Shown here: positions 1 through 9,311 of the stretch, piece by piece | Numbering within the stretch: the first letter of the stretch is position 1 | Layout: each line of letters opens with the position of its first letter | NCBI RefSeq assembly: GCF_003268475.1 | Contig: NZ_MCIF01000002.1 | Span: 2,381,581 to 2,445,580, forward strand | Length of the DNA: 64,000 bases | Reading direction: 5' to 3' | DNA from: Thermogemmatispora tikiterensis | GTDB lineage: Bacteria; Chloroflexota; Ktedonobacteria; Ktedonobacterales; Ktedonobacteraceae | The notes under the pieces: generated by a model | Told to the model about the DNA's origin: nothing | The model's database searches: none | What the model saw: only the letters and a program-made list of their open reading frames with translations | Program-made: the position numbers and the translations under genes

Positions 1-344
1 ATTTTCTGCAGTGGGATCAGCAACGTCTCTGGCGCCGTATTCGCGATCTCGCCTATCTGCTGCGTACACGTCTCACGCCGCTGCCAGGGGTCATTGTCCA
101 TGATCGGGGAGTGGTTCAGGGCGGTATTGTGACCTTCACGGTGGAAGGCTGGGAGGCCGAGATGATCCGCCAGGCTCTGCGCCGCCAGCACATCAATGTC
201 TCGGTGGTCTCTCAACAGGCCGCACTGCTGGATATGCAGGCCCACGGCCTTCAGACGCTGGTGCGCGCTTCGGTACATTACTACAATTCGGAGGAGGAGG
301 TCGAGCGTTTCGCTCGGGCACTGGAGCATTTGCTTGCTGGCTGA
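1..344 (+). CDS. Class V aminotransferase family protein, C-terminal part (partial)
   Basis: An open frame enters from the left edge and ends with TGA at 342-344, giving about 113 residues. The tail contains RASVHYYNSEEEVERFARAL, which matches the end of the PLP-dependent class V aminotransferases (cysteine desulfurase and isopenicillin N epimerase-like), where an Arg-x-Ser-x-His-Tyr-Tyr-Asn motif sits near the active site. The PLP lysine lies outside the window, so desulfurase, epimerase or another activity cannot be told apart. Confidence 0.75.
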   Translation, partial: FLQWDQQRLWRRIRDLAYLLRTRLTPLPGVIVHDRGVVQGGIVTFTVEGWEAEMIRQALRRQHINVSVVSQQAALLDMQAHGLQTLVRASVHYYNSEEEVERFARALEHLLAG

Positions 345-602
345 CCCCACTAGCTCGCTGAGTTAAGCTTCTCTGTTCTCTCTCCCCTCGCTCTGTTGCA
401 ACAGGGTATCTTTTTTGCTGCCCTCCCGTCTCCCGTTCTCACTATTGCACAAGAGAGCGCAAAAGCATCAACATATACCATCTTGACTATCCGCTTGACA
501 TGATCATTGCCCATTCTCTACAATCCTCCAACAGGAGGACTCGCAAGGTAGAAGGAGGAGATGGCGGCCAAAGCAGGAACCTTGCGGGGGGAGAAGAGCG
601 CT

Positions 603-2516
603 ATGGTCAGTCGAATCGATCAGCGGCTTGGAGGCTATCGGCTGGTGCGCTTGCTGGGCCAGGGCCATATGACACGTGTCTATTTGGGAGAGCACCTGCG
701 CACGGGAGCCCCGGCGGCGCTGAAGGTGGTCGAGGCACAGCTCTCCAGCCAGGAACTGGCCGAGCTGCTGATCCGCGCACAAATTTTGACACGGCTGGAG
801 CATCCGCACATTGTGCGTGTTTTCGATTTTGGGGCGGAGGACGGGCAGCCGTTCATTGTAATGGCCTACGCCCCTCATGGGACGCTGCGCGAGCGGCACC
901 CGCGAGGTATTCCTTTGCCTCTGCCGACAGTGGTTTCCTACGTGCGCCAGGTGGCTGCAGCCTTGCAGTATATCCACGGCTATAAGCTCATCCATCGCGA
1001 TATCAAGCCGCACAATATGCTGCTGGGACCGGACAACCAGGTCTGGCTAAGCGATTTCGATATTGCAACGGTGGCGCGCAGCGCGGGCTACCGCCGCGAG
1101 AAGCTACAGGGTTTCGAAGGAACGGTTCCTTACGCGGCGCCGGAGCAGCTGCGTGGACGTCCCCGGCTGGCCAGCGATCAGTATGCCCTGGGAGTGGTGG
1201 TTTATGAATGGCTGACGGGCGAGTGGCCCTTTCTCGGCACGACCCAGGAGATCGCTCTGCAGCATCAGATCGCACCGCCACCATCGTTGCGCGAACGCGC
1301 TCCGACGGTTCCTCCGCTCGTGGAACAGGTGGTGCTGCGCGCTCTGGCGAAGGACCCGAATGAGCGCTTCCCCTCAGTAGAGGAGTTCGCCCGTGAGTTG
1401 GAGCGCGCCAGTCGCCAGGAGCGCCTCCCGCTTTCTCCGCTGCCACGCTCGCAGTTTAAATCGCCGCTGCCCTTTGCCCCAGCTGCTGCTCAGTCAGCGG
1501 CAGCACCAGCCGCTGAGTTGCCACCCTCTTCCGTGGTGACCACGCCCCGCCTGGTTTATCGCGGTCACAGCGCTCGCGTGGCCTCGCTGGCCTGGGCCAG
1601 CCACGGGCGCTATCTGGCCTCCAGCAGTCAAGATGAGAGCGTCCAGATTTGGGAGAGCCGCAGTGGTGAGACGCTGCTTGTACAGCGCGGTCTCTCACTG
1701 GAGGCGCCGGTGATCGCCTGGTCACCCGATGGACGCTATCTAGCTATGACCGATGGCCTGCTGTCTGAGGTGGTTCAGCTGTTAGCCGTTCTCCCCCACG
1801 ACGCCCGAGCGGCCCGGCTGGAGGCGCCCGCCGGTGCACGCTATGAGGGTCTCAACGAGCGTATTCTGGCACTGGCCTGGTCGCCCGATGGAAAGTATCT
1901 GGCCGCCGCTGGTGAGGAGCGAGTCGTTCTGGTCTGGGAAATAGCTACGCGTCGCGTCGTCTGTACCTACCGCGGTCACCACGGCAGTATCGCCGCGCTG
2001 GCCTGGTCGCCTGATAGTCGCCAGCTTGCCTCTGGCGGAGAGGATCGCACGGTCCATGTCTGGGAGCCAACAGCGAGCACCGGGGGGAACATCCGCATTT
2101 ACTACGGCCACCATGATAAGGTCAATGCAGTAGCCTGGTCGCCCAATGGACGCTTTGTCGCCTCTGCCAGCGATGATCAATCAGTCCAGGTATGGGAGGC
2201 TCGCGACCCGCGCGGCCTCGACGGCGGGCGCGAACCCCTCTGTTACTACGGCCACAACGGCGGCGTGACCTGCGTGGCCTGGTCCCCTGATGGTCGCCTG
2301 CTCGCTTCCGGGAGCGTCGATGAACAGGTTCATGTCTGGCGGGCCGACGGTGAGGTCGTCCCCATCACCCCGCTCTTGAGCTATCGCGGCCATAGCGACT
2401 GGGTGAGCGCCGTGGCCTGGTCGCCCACTGGCGATGCCCTCGCCTCCGGCTCGTGGGATGGCACTGCGCAGATCTGGGAGCCTTTTAGCGGGAAGGCCGC
2501 AGCCACGGACAACTAA
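603..2516 (+). CDS. Ser/Thr protein kinase with C-terminal WD40 propeller
   Basis: An N-terminal Hanks-type kinase (about residues 5-270) shows a glycine loop GQGHMTRVYLG, the ATP lysine in AALKVV near residue 40, the catalytic loop HRDIKPHN near 131 and an APE-like motif. The Mg-binding DFG is DFD here. A Pro/Ala linker follows, then about seven WD40 repeats (residues ~315-638, recurrent LAWSPDGRxLASGS) that should form one propeller for protein binding. No membrane segment is seen, so a cytosolic signalling role is inferred. An in-frame ATG at 561 has a Shine-Dalgarno site almost touching it. ATG 603 has GGGAG at a normal 9-nt distance and begins just before the kinase fold, so it was preferred. 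Confidence 0.9.
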   Translation: MVSRIDQRLGGYRLVRLLGQGHMTRVYLGEHLRTGAPAALKVVEAQLSSQELAELLIRAQILTRLEHPHIVRVFDFGAEDGQPFIVMAYAPHGTLRERHPRGIPLPLPTVVSYVRQVAAALQYIHGYKLIHRDIKPHNMLLGPDNQVWLSDFDIATVARSAGYRREKLQGFEGTVPYAAPEQLRGRPRLASDQYALGVVVYEWLTGEWPFLGTTQEIALQHQIAPPPSLRERAPTVPPLVEQVVLRALAKDPNERFPSVEEFARELERASRQERLPLSPLPRSQFKSPLPFAPAAAQSAAAPAAELPPSSVVTTPRLVYRGHSARVASLAWASHGRYLASSSQDESVQIWESRSGETLLVQRGLSLEAPVIAWSPDGRYLAMTDGLLSEVVQLLAVLPHDARAARLEAPAGARYEGLNERILALAWSPDGKYLAAAGEERVVLVWEIATRRVVCTYRGHHGSIAALAWSPDSRQLASGGEDRTVHVWEPTASTGGNIRIYYGHHDKVNAVAWSPNGRFVASASDDQSVQVWEARDPRGLDGGREPLCYYGHNGGVTCVAWSPDGRLLASGSVDEQVHVWRADGEVVPITPLLSYRGHSDWVSAVAWSPTGDALASGSWDGTAQIWEPFSGKAAATDN

Positions 2517-2729
2517 GTGAGGGAGGGCACTATCAGACCGCCTCCCGCCCCTCCTTGTTCAGTGCCCCTCCTCCTCTACACCTGGGCGGCCTCGGACTTC
2601 GGCTCCTTTCGCTGCTCCCCTACTACGAACGATACTGGTCTGAACAGGTCGGGCCTGGTCTGACGACTGCCAGCCAATCCCTCCGCCTCAACCGGGGGCA
2701 GATCTCAACTCAGCCTGGATCGAGAAACA

Positions 2730-2738
2730 TGTTATAAT
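2730..2738 (+). promoter_or_regulatory. Extended -10 promoter for metH
   Basis: TGTTATAAT is a perfect extended -10 (TGnTATAAT). No good -35 lies 17 bases upstream, as expected for extended -10 promoters. Transcription would start near 2745 and leave a leader of about 255 bases before metH. Confidence 0.6.
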
Positions 2739-2773
2739 AGAGCAACCCGGTTAGCTTCAGCAACCTGTGATAG

Positions 2774-2822
2774 CGGCGGCTCTCTAGCTGCATTCGCATG
2801 CCAGAGAGCCTGTTTGCTGCCG
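2774..2822 (+). promoter_or_regulatory. Hairpin in the long metH leader
   Basis: GGCTCTCT (2778-2785) pairs perfectly with AGAGAGCC (2803-2810). Inside it GCAT/ATGC pairs around a TCGC tetraloop, and outside it CGGC (2774-2777) can pair with GCCG (2819-2822). The element lies in the 5' leader of metH, so RNA-level control is plausible. It does not match the SAM, SAH or cobalamin riboswitch consensus as I know them. Confidence 0.4.
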
Positions 2823-3001
2823 ACTACAGCGCCCAAGGCCATCGGCTTCGGGGCTATCTCGCTCCGAGCGATGCGATGAGTCACCTGACCTGACAACTGA
2901 CTCCGGCAACAGACAACCAGCCAGCGCTGAGCACCTTTCATCGCCGGCCCGCCCGGAGTAGGAATACAAGCAAGAGCGTAGAGGAGGTAAGCGGTCTGCT
3001 T

Positions 3002-6000
3002 ATGAGCCGCTTTCTGGAGGCCCTGGCACAGCGCGTCCTGATTTTCGATGGTGCTATGGGCAGCACGATTCAGACCTATCAGCTGAGCGCAGCTGACTAC
3101 GGTGGACCCGCCACCGAGGGTTGTAATGAGTATCTGGTGCTGACGCGACCGGAGGTGATCGAGGAGATCCATGTGGGCTTTCTGGAAGCGGGTTGCGATG
3201 TACTGGAGACCAATTCGTTCACAGCCAGTCGCTTGAAGCTCAATGAGTATGGCCTGGGGGAGCGCACACGCGAGATTAACCTGGCCGCCGCGCGCCTGGC
3301 CCGCCGGCTGGCGGATCGCTACAGTACATCCGACTGGCCGCGCTTTGTGGCGGGTTCGATCGGCCCCACCGGCATGCTGCCGTCTTCAGATGATCCGGTC
3401 TTGAGCAATATCACGTATCAGCAGCTGGTAACGGTCTTCCAGGAGCAGGCCGCTGCTTTGCTGGAGGGCGGCGTCGATGTGCTTCTGATCGAGACCAGCC
3501 AGGATTTGCTGGAGGTGCGTGCCGCGGTGACGGGCCTGCGCCGTGCAATGGAGCAAACTGGGCGACGCGTGCCGATTCAGGCCCAGGTCTCGCTCGATAC
3601 CAGCGGACGGATGTTGCTCGGCACCGACATCGCCGCTGTGATGACGACCCTGGTTGGGCTGCGGGTCCAGATCATCGGCCTCAATTGCTCGACTGGCCCC
3701 GAGCATATGCGCGAGCCGGTGCGCTACCTGGCCGAACACTGCCCACTGCCGATTTCGACGATCCCTAACGCCGGTATCCCACTGAATGTCGGGGGCAAAG
3801 CCGTCTATCCACTGGCGCCAGAGGCGATGGCCACAGCCCTGCGCGAGTTCATCACCGAGTTCGGCGTCAATATCGTAGGGGGCTGCTGTGGTAGCTCCCA
3901 CGCTCATCTACGGGCTATTGTGCAAGCCTGCCGCACGGCGCCGCGCCGTCCACGCCCGCAGGCCGACGATGTGCTCCAGCGGCATAGCTTCTCCAGTGTC
4001 TCGCTCTCTCTGGTGGCCAGCGGCATGCGCGCAACCAGCCTGCGACAGGACCCGCCACCACTGTTGATCGGCGAGCGCGTCAATAGCCAGGGAAGTCGCA
4101 AGGCTAAGGAGGCGCTGCTGCGCGATGACTACGACACCCTGCTGGCCATTGCCCGCGAACAGGTTGAGGGGGGGGCCCATGCGCTGGATGTCTGCGTGGC
4201 CCTCACGGAGCGCAGCGATGAAGCTATGCAGATGGCCCAGACCATTAAGAAGCTCTCCCAGGGTATTGAGGTGCCGCTCTTTATCGATTCAACAGAGCCG
4301 GCAGTCATTCAAGCAGCGCTGGAGGTCTACCCGGGTCGGGCCGTCATCAATTCGATCAACATGGAAAATGGGCGCGAGCGCATTGAGCGTGTGGTCCCCC
4401 TGGCGCGGGAGCACGGGGCAGTAGTGGTAGCTCTGACAATCGACGAGGCGGGCATGGCCCGCAGCGCCGAGCGCAAGCTAGAGGTCGCGCGCCGGATCTA
4501 TGAGATCTGCGTGGAAGAGTATGGGCTGGCGCCCGAGGCGCTGCTCTTCGATCCCTTGACCTTCCCCATTACTACAGGCCAGGAGGACCTGCGCACCGCG
4601 GCTATCGAGACATTGGAGGCGCTGCGTCGCATCAAGGCCGAGCTGCCCGGCGCCCTGACCTTGCTGGGGGTCAGCAACGTCTCCTTCGGCCTGAAGCCCC
4701 AAGCGCGCGCCGTGCTCAATAGCGTCTTTCTCTATCATGCGGTGCGCGCGGGCCTGGATGCCGCCATTGTCAACCCGTCCCACATCAAGCCCTATGCGGA
4801 GATCCCCGAGGAGCAGCGCCGCCTCGCCGAGGACCTGATCTACAACCGACCCGAGGCTCTGCCTCGCTACATCGCCTATTTCGAGGAGTACGCCCAGCCT
4901 GAGACGGGAAGCGAGGCACGCAGCGATCCAACGGAAGGTTTGAGTACCGATGAGCGCCTCCATTGGCAGATCCTCCATCGGCGCAAGGAGGGTATCGAGG
5001 AGCTGATCACGCAGGCCATTCAGGAGCGCTGCGCTGCTGGGGACATGACAGCGAGCGAGGCCGCTGTCCAGGTACTCAACGGGGTGCTCCTGCCGGCAAT
5101 GAAAGAGGTTGGCGATCGCTTCGGCGCCGGTGAGCTGATCTTACCTTTCGTCCTGCAGTCTGCCGAGGTCATGAAGCGGGCCGTGGCCCATTTAGAAGGC
5201 TATCTTGAGCGCAAAGAGGGCTACACCAAGGGACGGGTCGTGTTGGCCACCGTCTTCGGCGACGTGCACGACATCGGCAAAAACCTGGTCAATACGATCC
5301 TGAGTAATAACGGCTACACGGTCTATGATCTGGGCAAGCAGGTGCCGCTCAATACCATCCTCGACAAGGCCGTCGAGGTCAACGCCGACGCCATCGGTCT
5401 CTCAGCCCTGCTGGTCAGCACTTCGAAGCAGATGCCGCTCTGCGTTCAGGAGCTGCATCGACGCGGCCTGCGCTATCCGGTGATCGTGGGCGGCGCCGCC
5501 ATTAATCGCGCCTATGGCCGCCGCATCCTCTTTGTCGAAGAGACGGAGGGAGGTACCCACGAGAAAGGGCGCCTGGTTCCTTACGAGCCGGGAGTCTTTT
5601 ATGCACGCGACGCCTTCGAGGGCCTGGAGATTATGGATCGCCTGACCGGTGATCCTCGCGAGCGTGAGGCTTTTGTGGAGCGAATCAAGCGAGAAGCCCT
5701 CCGTGAGCTACAAAAGCAGCAGCAGCAGCAGCAGCTCTCCCCTGAGATAGGGACCAGCACCCAGGACGAGCAGCCGTCGACCAGCATCAAGCCAGCTCCC
5801 TCCATCCCCAAGCCTCCTTTCTGGGGGCCGCGCGTCCTGGAGCGCATCGGCCTGGAGGATATCGCGGCCTGTCTGGATGAGAATACACTTTTCCGCCTGC
5901 ATTGGGGTGGTAAGGCTCATGGCGATGACTTTGCACGTCTGGCGACAGAGGAGTTTCGCCCGCGCCTGGAACGCATGCTGCGTGAGGCCAGGCAGCAGCG

Positions 6001-6607
6001 CTATCTGCAACCGCGCGTCATTTATGGCTACTATCCTTGCCAATCCCAGGGCAATAGCCTGATCATCTATGATCCGCAGCCACTGACGGAGGGCAGCGAG
6101 GTTCTGCACGAGCTGGCACGCTTCCACTTCCCGCGCCAGCGCCAGCGCGAGCGGCTCTGTCTGGCTGACTATTTTGCCTCGACAGCCAGCGGCCTCATCG
6201 ACGTAGTAGCGCTGCAAGTGGTCACCGTGGGTCCTGGGCCTTCGGAGCTGGTCCACCAGCTTCAACAGGAGGGGCGCTATTCGGAGGCCTATTTTCTGCA
6301 TGGGCTGTCGGTACAGCTAGCAGAGGCACTGGCCGAGTATACGAACCAACATATTCGGCGCGAGCTGGGCCTGAGAGAACAGGAAGGACGAGGAAGACGC
6401 TATAGCTGGGGCTACCCCGCTATTCCAGACCTGGAGGATCACCGCGTCTTATTTGCGCTGCTGCCAGTCCAGAACAGCATCGGGGTCGAGTTGACTGCTG
6501 GCTATCAACTGGTACCGGAGCAGTCGACGGCAGCTATCGTAGTTCATCACCCCCAGGCTGTTTACTTCGCGGTGCGAGAGCCATCCCCAGGCCTCAGCGG
6601 CCTGTGA
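3002..6607 (+). CDS. metH: Cobalamin-dependent methionine synthase
   Basis: This enzyme moves a methyl group from methyltetrahydrofolate through cobalamin to homocysteine. All four modules are present. The homocysteine/zinc domain has LNCS near residue 225 and GGCCGS near 292. The pterin domain starts at GERVNSQGSRKAKE near 355. The cap and B12 domain has DVHDIGKNL near 754, with the cobalt-ligating His. A reactivation (AdoMet) domain at ~930-1201 includes GYPAIPDLEDHR, equivalent to the E. coli GYPACPDHTEK motif. The length of 1201 aa is close to E. coli MetH (1227). A Gln-rich linker (KQQQQQQ) separates the B12 and reactivation domains. The start follows GAGGAGG with a rather long spacer of about 13 bases. 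Confidence 0.97.
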   Translation: MSRFLEALAQRVLIFDGAMGSTIQTYQLSAADYGGPATEGCNEYLVLTRPEVIEEIHVGFLEAGCDVLETNSFTASRLKLNEYGLGERTREINLAAARLARRLADRYSTSDWPRFVAGSIGPTGMLPSSDDPVLSNITYQQLVTVFQEQAAALLEGGVDVLLIETSQDLLEVRAAVTGLRRAMEQTGRRVPIQAQVSLDTSGRMLLGTDIAAVMTTLVGLRVQIIGLNCSTGPEHMREPVRYLAEHCPLPISTIPNAGIPLNVGGKAVYPLAPEAMATALREFITEFGVNIVGGCCGSSHAHLRAIVQACRTAPRRPRPQADDVLQRHSFSSVSLSLVASGMRATSLRQDPPPLLIGERVNSQGSRKAKEALLRDDYDTLLAIAREQVEGGAHALDVCVALTERSDEAMQMAQTIKKLSQGIEVPLFIDSTEPAVIQAALEVYPGRAVINSINMENGRERIERVVPLAREHGAVVVALTIDEAGMARSAERKLEVARRIYEICVEEYGLAPEALLFDPLTFPITTGQEDLRTAAIETLEALRRIKAELPGALTLLGVSNVSFGLKPQARAVLNSVFLYHAVRAGLDAAIVNPSHIKPYAEIPEEQRRLAEDLIYNRPEALPRYIAYFEEYAQPETGSEARSDPTEGLSTDERLHWQILHRRKEGIEELITQAIQERCAAGDMTASEAAVQVLNGVLLPAMKEVGDRFGAGELILPFVLQSAEVMKRAVAHLEGYLERKEGYTKGRVVLATVFGDVHDIGKNLVNTILSNNGYTVYDLGKQVPLNTILDKAVEVNADAIGLSALLVSTSKQMPLCVQELHRRGLRYPVIVGGAAINRAYGRRILFVEETEGGTHEKGRLVPYEPGVFYARDAFEGLEIMDRLTGDPREREAFVERIKREALRELQKQQQQQQLSPEIGTSTQDEQPSTSIKPAPSIPKPPFWGPRVLERIGLEDIAACLDENTLFRLHWGGKAHGDDFARLATEEFRPRLERMLREARQQRYLQPRVIYGYYPCQSQGNSLIIYDPQPLTEGSEVLHELARFHFPRQRQRERLCLADYFASTASGLIDVVALQVVTVGPGPSELVHQLQQEGRYSEAYFLHGLSVQLAEALAEYTNQHIRRELGLREQEGRGRRYSWGYPAIPDLEDHRVLFALLPVQNSIGVELTAGYQLVPEQSTAAIVVHHPQAVYFAVREPSPGLSGL

Positions 6608-6902
6608 GTACGTCAGTTGCAGAGCACCGCTGAGAATACGCCGCCGCGGCTCAGGCCCAGACCCAGAGGACTCTAGCCTCGGGCTGGCGGGCACGCTCCG
6701 CCGTTGGCCTCGCCGCGGCGATTGCTCTGCTAAGGTGCGCTGTGATAGGATGTGAGGGGCAGGGCTCGCCGAGGGTTGGTGCGCTCTTCCTGCCACCCAC
6801 ACGCCTCTCTGGAGAGCTAAGACTGCTATCCCAGGTGCTGGTCAGGGCCCCTGTGAGTCGGCAGCGAATGCTCACCAGCAGTGGAGGGCAGCGAGAGACG
6901 AG

Positions 6903-7091
6903 CTACTGCCCCGCTCCTTGACCGCTGACCTGCGCTTCCTCTCCCTCCTCTTCCTCGGGATCAGGGTCTTCGGGCGAGGTTCCGGGCTTCCAGCGGCTCT
7001 CTCCGCCGTTGTCATCATCGTAAGGACCTGGCCCATCGTAGGGGAAGGTTCGCCAGCTGCGCTGCTCAGACTGCTTTTGTCCGTCAAACAT
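6903..7091 (-). CDS. Small acidic Pro/Gly-rich protein, unknown function
   Basis: A 62-aa protein, MFDGQKQSEQRSWRTF..., continues with a Pro-Asp-rich centre and an acidic stretch EDPDPEEEEGEE. It is supported by a good Shine-Dalgarno site (AAGGAGAG, 7 bases before ATG) and by an AT-rich perfect palindrome just upstream (7139-7167). No family is recognised. The low-complexity, probably disordered sequence suggests a small regulatory or binding protein, but this is a guess. Confidence 0.55.
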   Translation of the reverse strand: MFDGQKQSEQRSWRTFPYDGPGPYDDDNGGESRWKPGTSPEDPDPEEEEGEEAQVSGQGAGQ

Positions 7092-7138
7092 AGACTCTCT
7101 CCTTTCTTGTCGTGGTTGATGCTGGCTAGCTGGCCTCC

Positions 7139-7167
7139 GATTTCGAGATTTTTATAATCTCGAAATC
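7139..7167. repeat. Perfect 12-bp inverted repeat, probable operator
   Basis: GATTTCGAGATT (7139-7150) and AATCTCGAAATC (7156-7167) are exact inverted copies around TTTAT. The site is far more AT-rich than its surroundings, contains a TATAAT-like core on the plus strand, and lies 48 bases upstream of the small acidic gene. It looks like an operator or promoter element for that gene, and could also act as a hairpin. Confidence 0.55.
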
Positions 7168-7844
7168 TTAAATGCACCCAGCTATTAAAGATAGAGGCAC
7201 TATAAATCGATCCTCCTCGCCGAGCTGACGCGCGGCACCAGCTGGCCAGGGGCTAAACACAGGAAAGTAGGGCAAGAGATCGCTGCCCCAAAGGAAGCTG
7301 CCTGCAGGAAGGCAGGGACCGGCTTCGGCAAGAGGGGGCCGGTATCGCCAGCTCTGCCCCTGCGGCTTTGACTTTCCATCCTGTAGACGGAACAGGGGGT
7401 GCAAACCGAAAAAATGATGGGCAACGGTCACCGAGCAGAAAAAACCCGGCAATTTCTGTGCGGGGCTATACCAGCGCCCGAGAGTGTGCTATACTAGCGA
7501 AGACGGACCCACCTTGACCGTCACGCATCGGTGGCTCCCTCCCGGCTGAAACCTGGACTGGCCTCCGCGCCGGTGCTCGCTATCGCGACCTGGCCCCAGG
7601 CACGAGCACAGATGAGAGGAGGCCCGACAAGACCAGAGATACAGGGCAGAGAATTCAGAGGACTGAAGATGCTATGGGCATAATAGCGGCTATACCACGA
7701 GCTGCAACACACTTCTGTACCCACGCTGTTTCTGACCGCCACATTTGTAACTAGCGTACTGCCTGTCTGCCTGCTTTCTTTATCCTCGGCTCCGTTTGGG
7801 TACAGTTCTGTGAGCATTTCTGCACATTAGGAGAGAAGAGCACA
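7168..7844. other. Gene-poor region upstream of cysS with one promoter-like site
   Basis: No convincing gene is seen. TGCTATACT at 7487-7495 is a good extended -10 on the plus strand and could drive cysS with a leader of about 350 bases. I looked for a T-box (AGGGTGGNACCGCG-like) in this leader and did not find one. Confidence 0.45.
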
Positions 7845-9275
7845 ATGAGCAGCATATCGGCCAGGCCGATTGTGCTTTATAATACACTCGGTCGTGAGAA
7901 ACAGCGTTTTGAGCCGCTTCATCCGCCAAAGGTGGGCATCTATAGCTGCGGCCCCACCGTCTATCGTGACATCCACATCGGGAACTTCCGCACGTTCTTG
8001 ATGACTGACTGGCTACGTCGCATGCTCGAATACAACGGCTATGATGTTCTGCTGGTGCGCAACATCACGGATGTTGGTCATCTACAGAACGACGTCGAGG
8101 AGAGCGGAGAGGATAAAATCGAGCATGAGGCGCGCCGCACAGGTCGCTCAGCCTACGAGATTGCCTCCTACTATACACGCCGGTACGAAGAGGACGCTGC
8201 CGAGCTGAATATTCTGCCGCCCCATATCGTGCCCAAGGCGACCGAGCACATTCCCGAGATGCAGGAGATGATCGCCAGGCTCATCGAGAAGGGGCTAGCC
8301 TACGTGACAAGCGAGGGCAACGTCTACTACGATGTCAGTCGCTTCCCGGAGTACGGCAAGCTCTCCGGCAATACCCTGGAGCAGTTGCGAGCCGGTGGGC
8401 ACGGACGTGAACAGATGGAGGTGGCTGACGACAAGGAGTCTCCCGAGGATTTTGCTCTCTGGAAGCGCGGCAGTCCCAAGCGCCAGATGAACTGGGACAG
8501 CCCTTGGGGCCTTGGTTTCCCCGGTTGGCATATCGAATGCTCGGCGATGTCCGTCAAGTACCTGGGTGAGCAGTTCGATATCCATACAGGCGCGGTTGAT
8601 CTGATCTTCCCTCACCACGAGGATGAGATCGCTCAAAGCCAGGGCGTCAGCGGGAAGCCACCAGTGCGCTATTGGGTCCACGGCGAGTTTCTGGATTTCG
8701 GCAACGCCAAGATGGCCCGCTCGAAGGGCAATGTGGTACTGCTCTCGACGCTGAAGGAACGCGGTATTGAGCCGCTGGCCCTGCGCTATCTGCTGTTGAC
8801 TGCGCACTACCGCTCAAAGATCAATTTTACCGATGAGTCGATCACGGCGGCGCAGAATGGCCTGAATAATCTGCGCGAGACTCTGGCCGCTCTGCCGGCT
8901 GACGGCGTGGGCGCCACCGGCCCCTGGTCCGAGGAGGCGCAGCGCCTGCGGGATGCCTTCCACGAGGCAATTAACGATAATCTGGAGCTGCCCACGGCCC
9001 TGAATCTGACCCATCGCGCTCTCCACAATCAGCTCATTCCGCCGGCTGAGCGGCGCCGCCTGCTACTGGATTTCGATCGTGTGCTTGGTCTACGCCTGGA
9101 AACGGTGGCCCCGCGCCAGCCGCGCTTCATTCCCGAGGAAGTGCTGGCTCTGGTACGCGAGCGCGAGGCAGCTCGCGCCGCCCGCGATTGGCAGCGCTCA
9201 GATGCCTTACGCGAGCAGATCAAAGCGCACGGCTTCGAGGTGCGCGATACTCCTCGGGGTACCGAGCTGATCTAG
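7845..9275 (+). CDS. cysS: Cysteinyl-tRNA synthetase
   Basis: This class I synthetase charges tRNA-Cys. It has the zinc-ligand motif SCGPTVY near residue 30, HIGNFRTF (HIGH motif) near 45, the catalytic GWHIECSAM segment with further zinc ligands, and KMARSKGN (KMSKS motif) near 289. The C-terminal DALR region ends with the typical QIKAHGFEVRDTPRGTE. At 476 aa it is full length. GGAGAGAAG lies 6 bases upstream of the ATG. Confidence 0.98.
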   Translation: MSSISARPIVLYNTLGREKQRFEPLHPPKVGIYSCGPTVYRDIHIGNFRTFLMTDWLRRMLEYNGYDVLLVRNITDVGHLQNDVEESGEDKIEHEARRTGRSAYEIASYYTRRYEEDAAELNILPPHIVPKATEHIPEMQEMIARLIEKGLAYVTSEGNVYYDVSRFPEYGKLSGNTLEQLRAGGHGREQMEVADDKESPEDFALWKRGSPKRQMNWDSPWGLGFPGWHIECSAMSVKYLGEQFDIHTGAVDLIFPHHEDEIAQSQGVSGKPPVRYWVHGEFLDFGNAKMARSKGNVVLLSTLKERGIEPLALRYLLLTAHYRSKINFTDESITAAQNGLNNLRETLAALPADGVGATGPWSEEAQRLRDAFHEAINDNLELPTALNLTHRALHNQLIPPAERRRLLLDFDRVLGLRLETVAPRQPRFIPEEVLALVREREAARAARDWQRSDALREQIKAHGFEVRDTPRGTELI

Positions 9276-9311
9276 CCAGGCTTGCCGAAGGGCAGGCGGC
9301 GGACCTGGCTA
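9273..9311 (+). terminator. Probable transcription terminator after cysS
   Basis: TAGCCAGG (9273-9280, starting at the cysS stop) pairs with CCTGGCTA (9304-9311). The inner bases CTTGCC/GGCAGG extend the stem. A pyrimidine-rich tail (CTCTTCTTGCC) follows, but there is no clean U-run. Confidence 0.45.

Noticed and set aside
2555..2737. 60-aa plus-strand frame between the kinase and metH
   Set aside because: No ribosome-binding site, low protein-like character, and it ends at the metH promoter.
2739..3001. SAM, SAH or cobalamin riboswitch before metH
   Set aside because: No B12 box, SAM-I core or SAH consensus could be matched by eye. Kept only as a structured leader of unknown type.
7168..7452. 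Minus-strand frame of 94 aa with Trp/Pro-rich, protein-like composition
   Set aside because: It needs a TTG start and has no ribosome-binding site, and it overlaps the presumed operator region at its end. Not enough support.
7496..7844. T-box leader before cysS
   Set aside because: The conserved T-box sequence was not found, and no clear antiterminator/terminator pair was seen.
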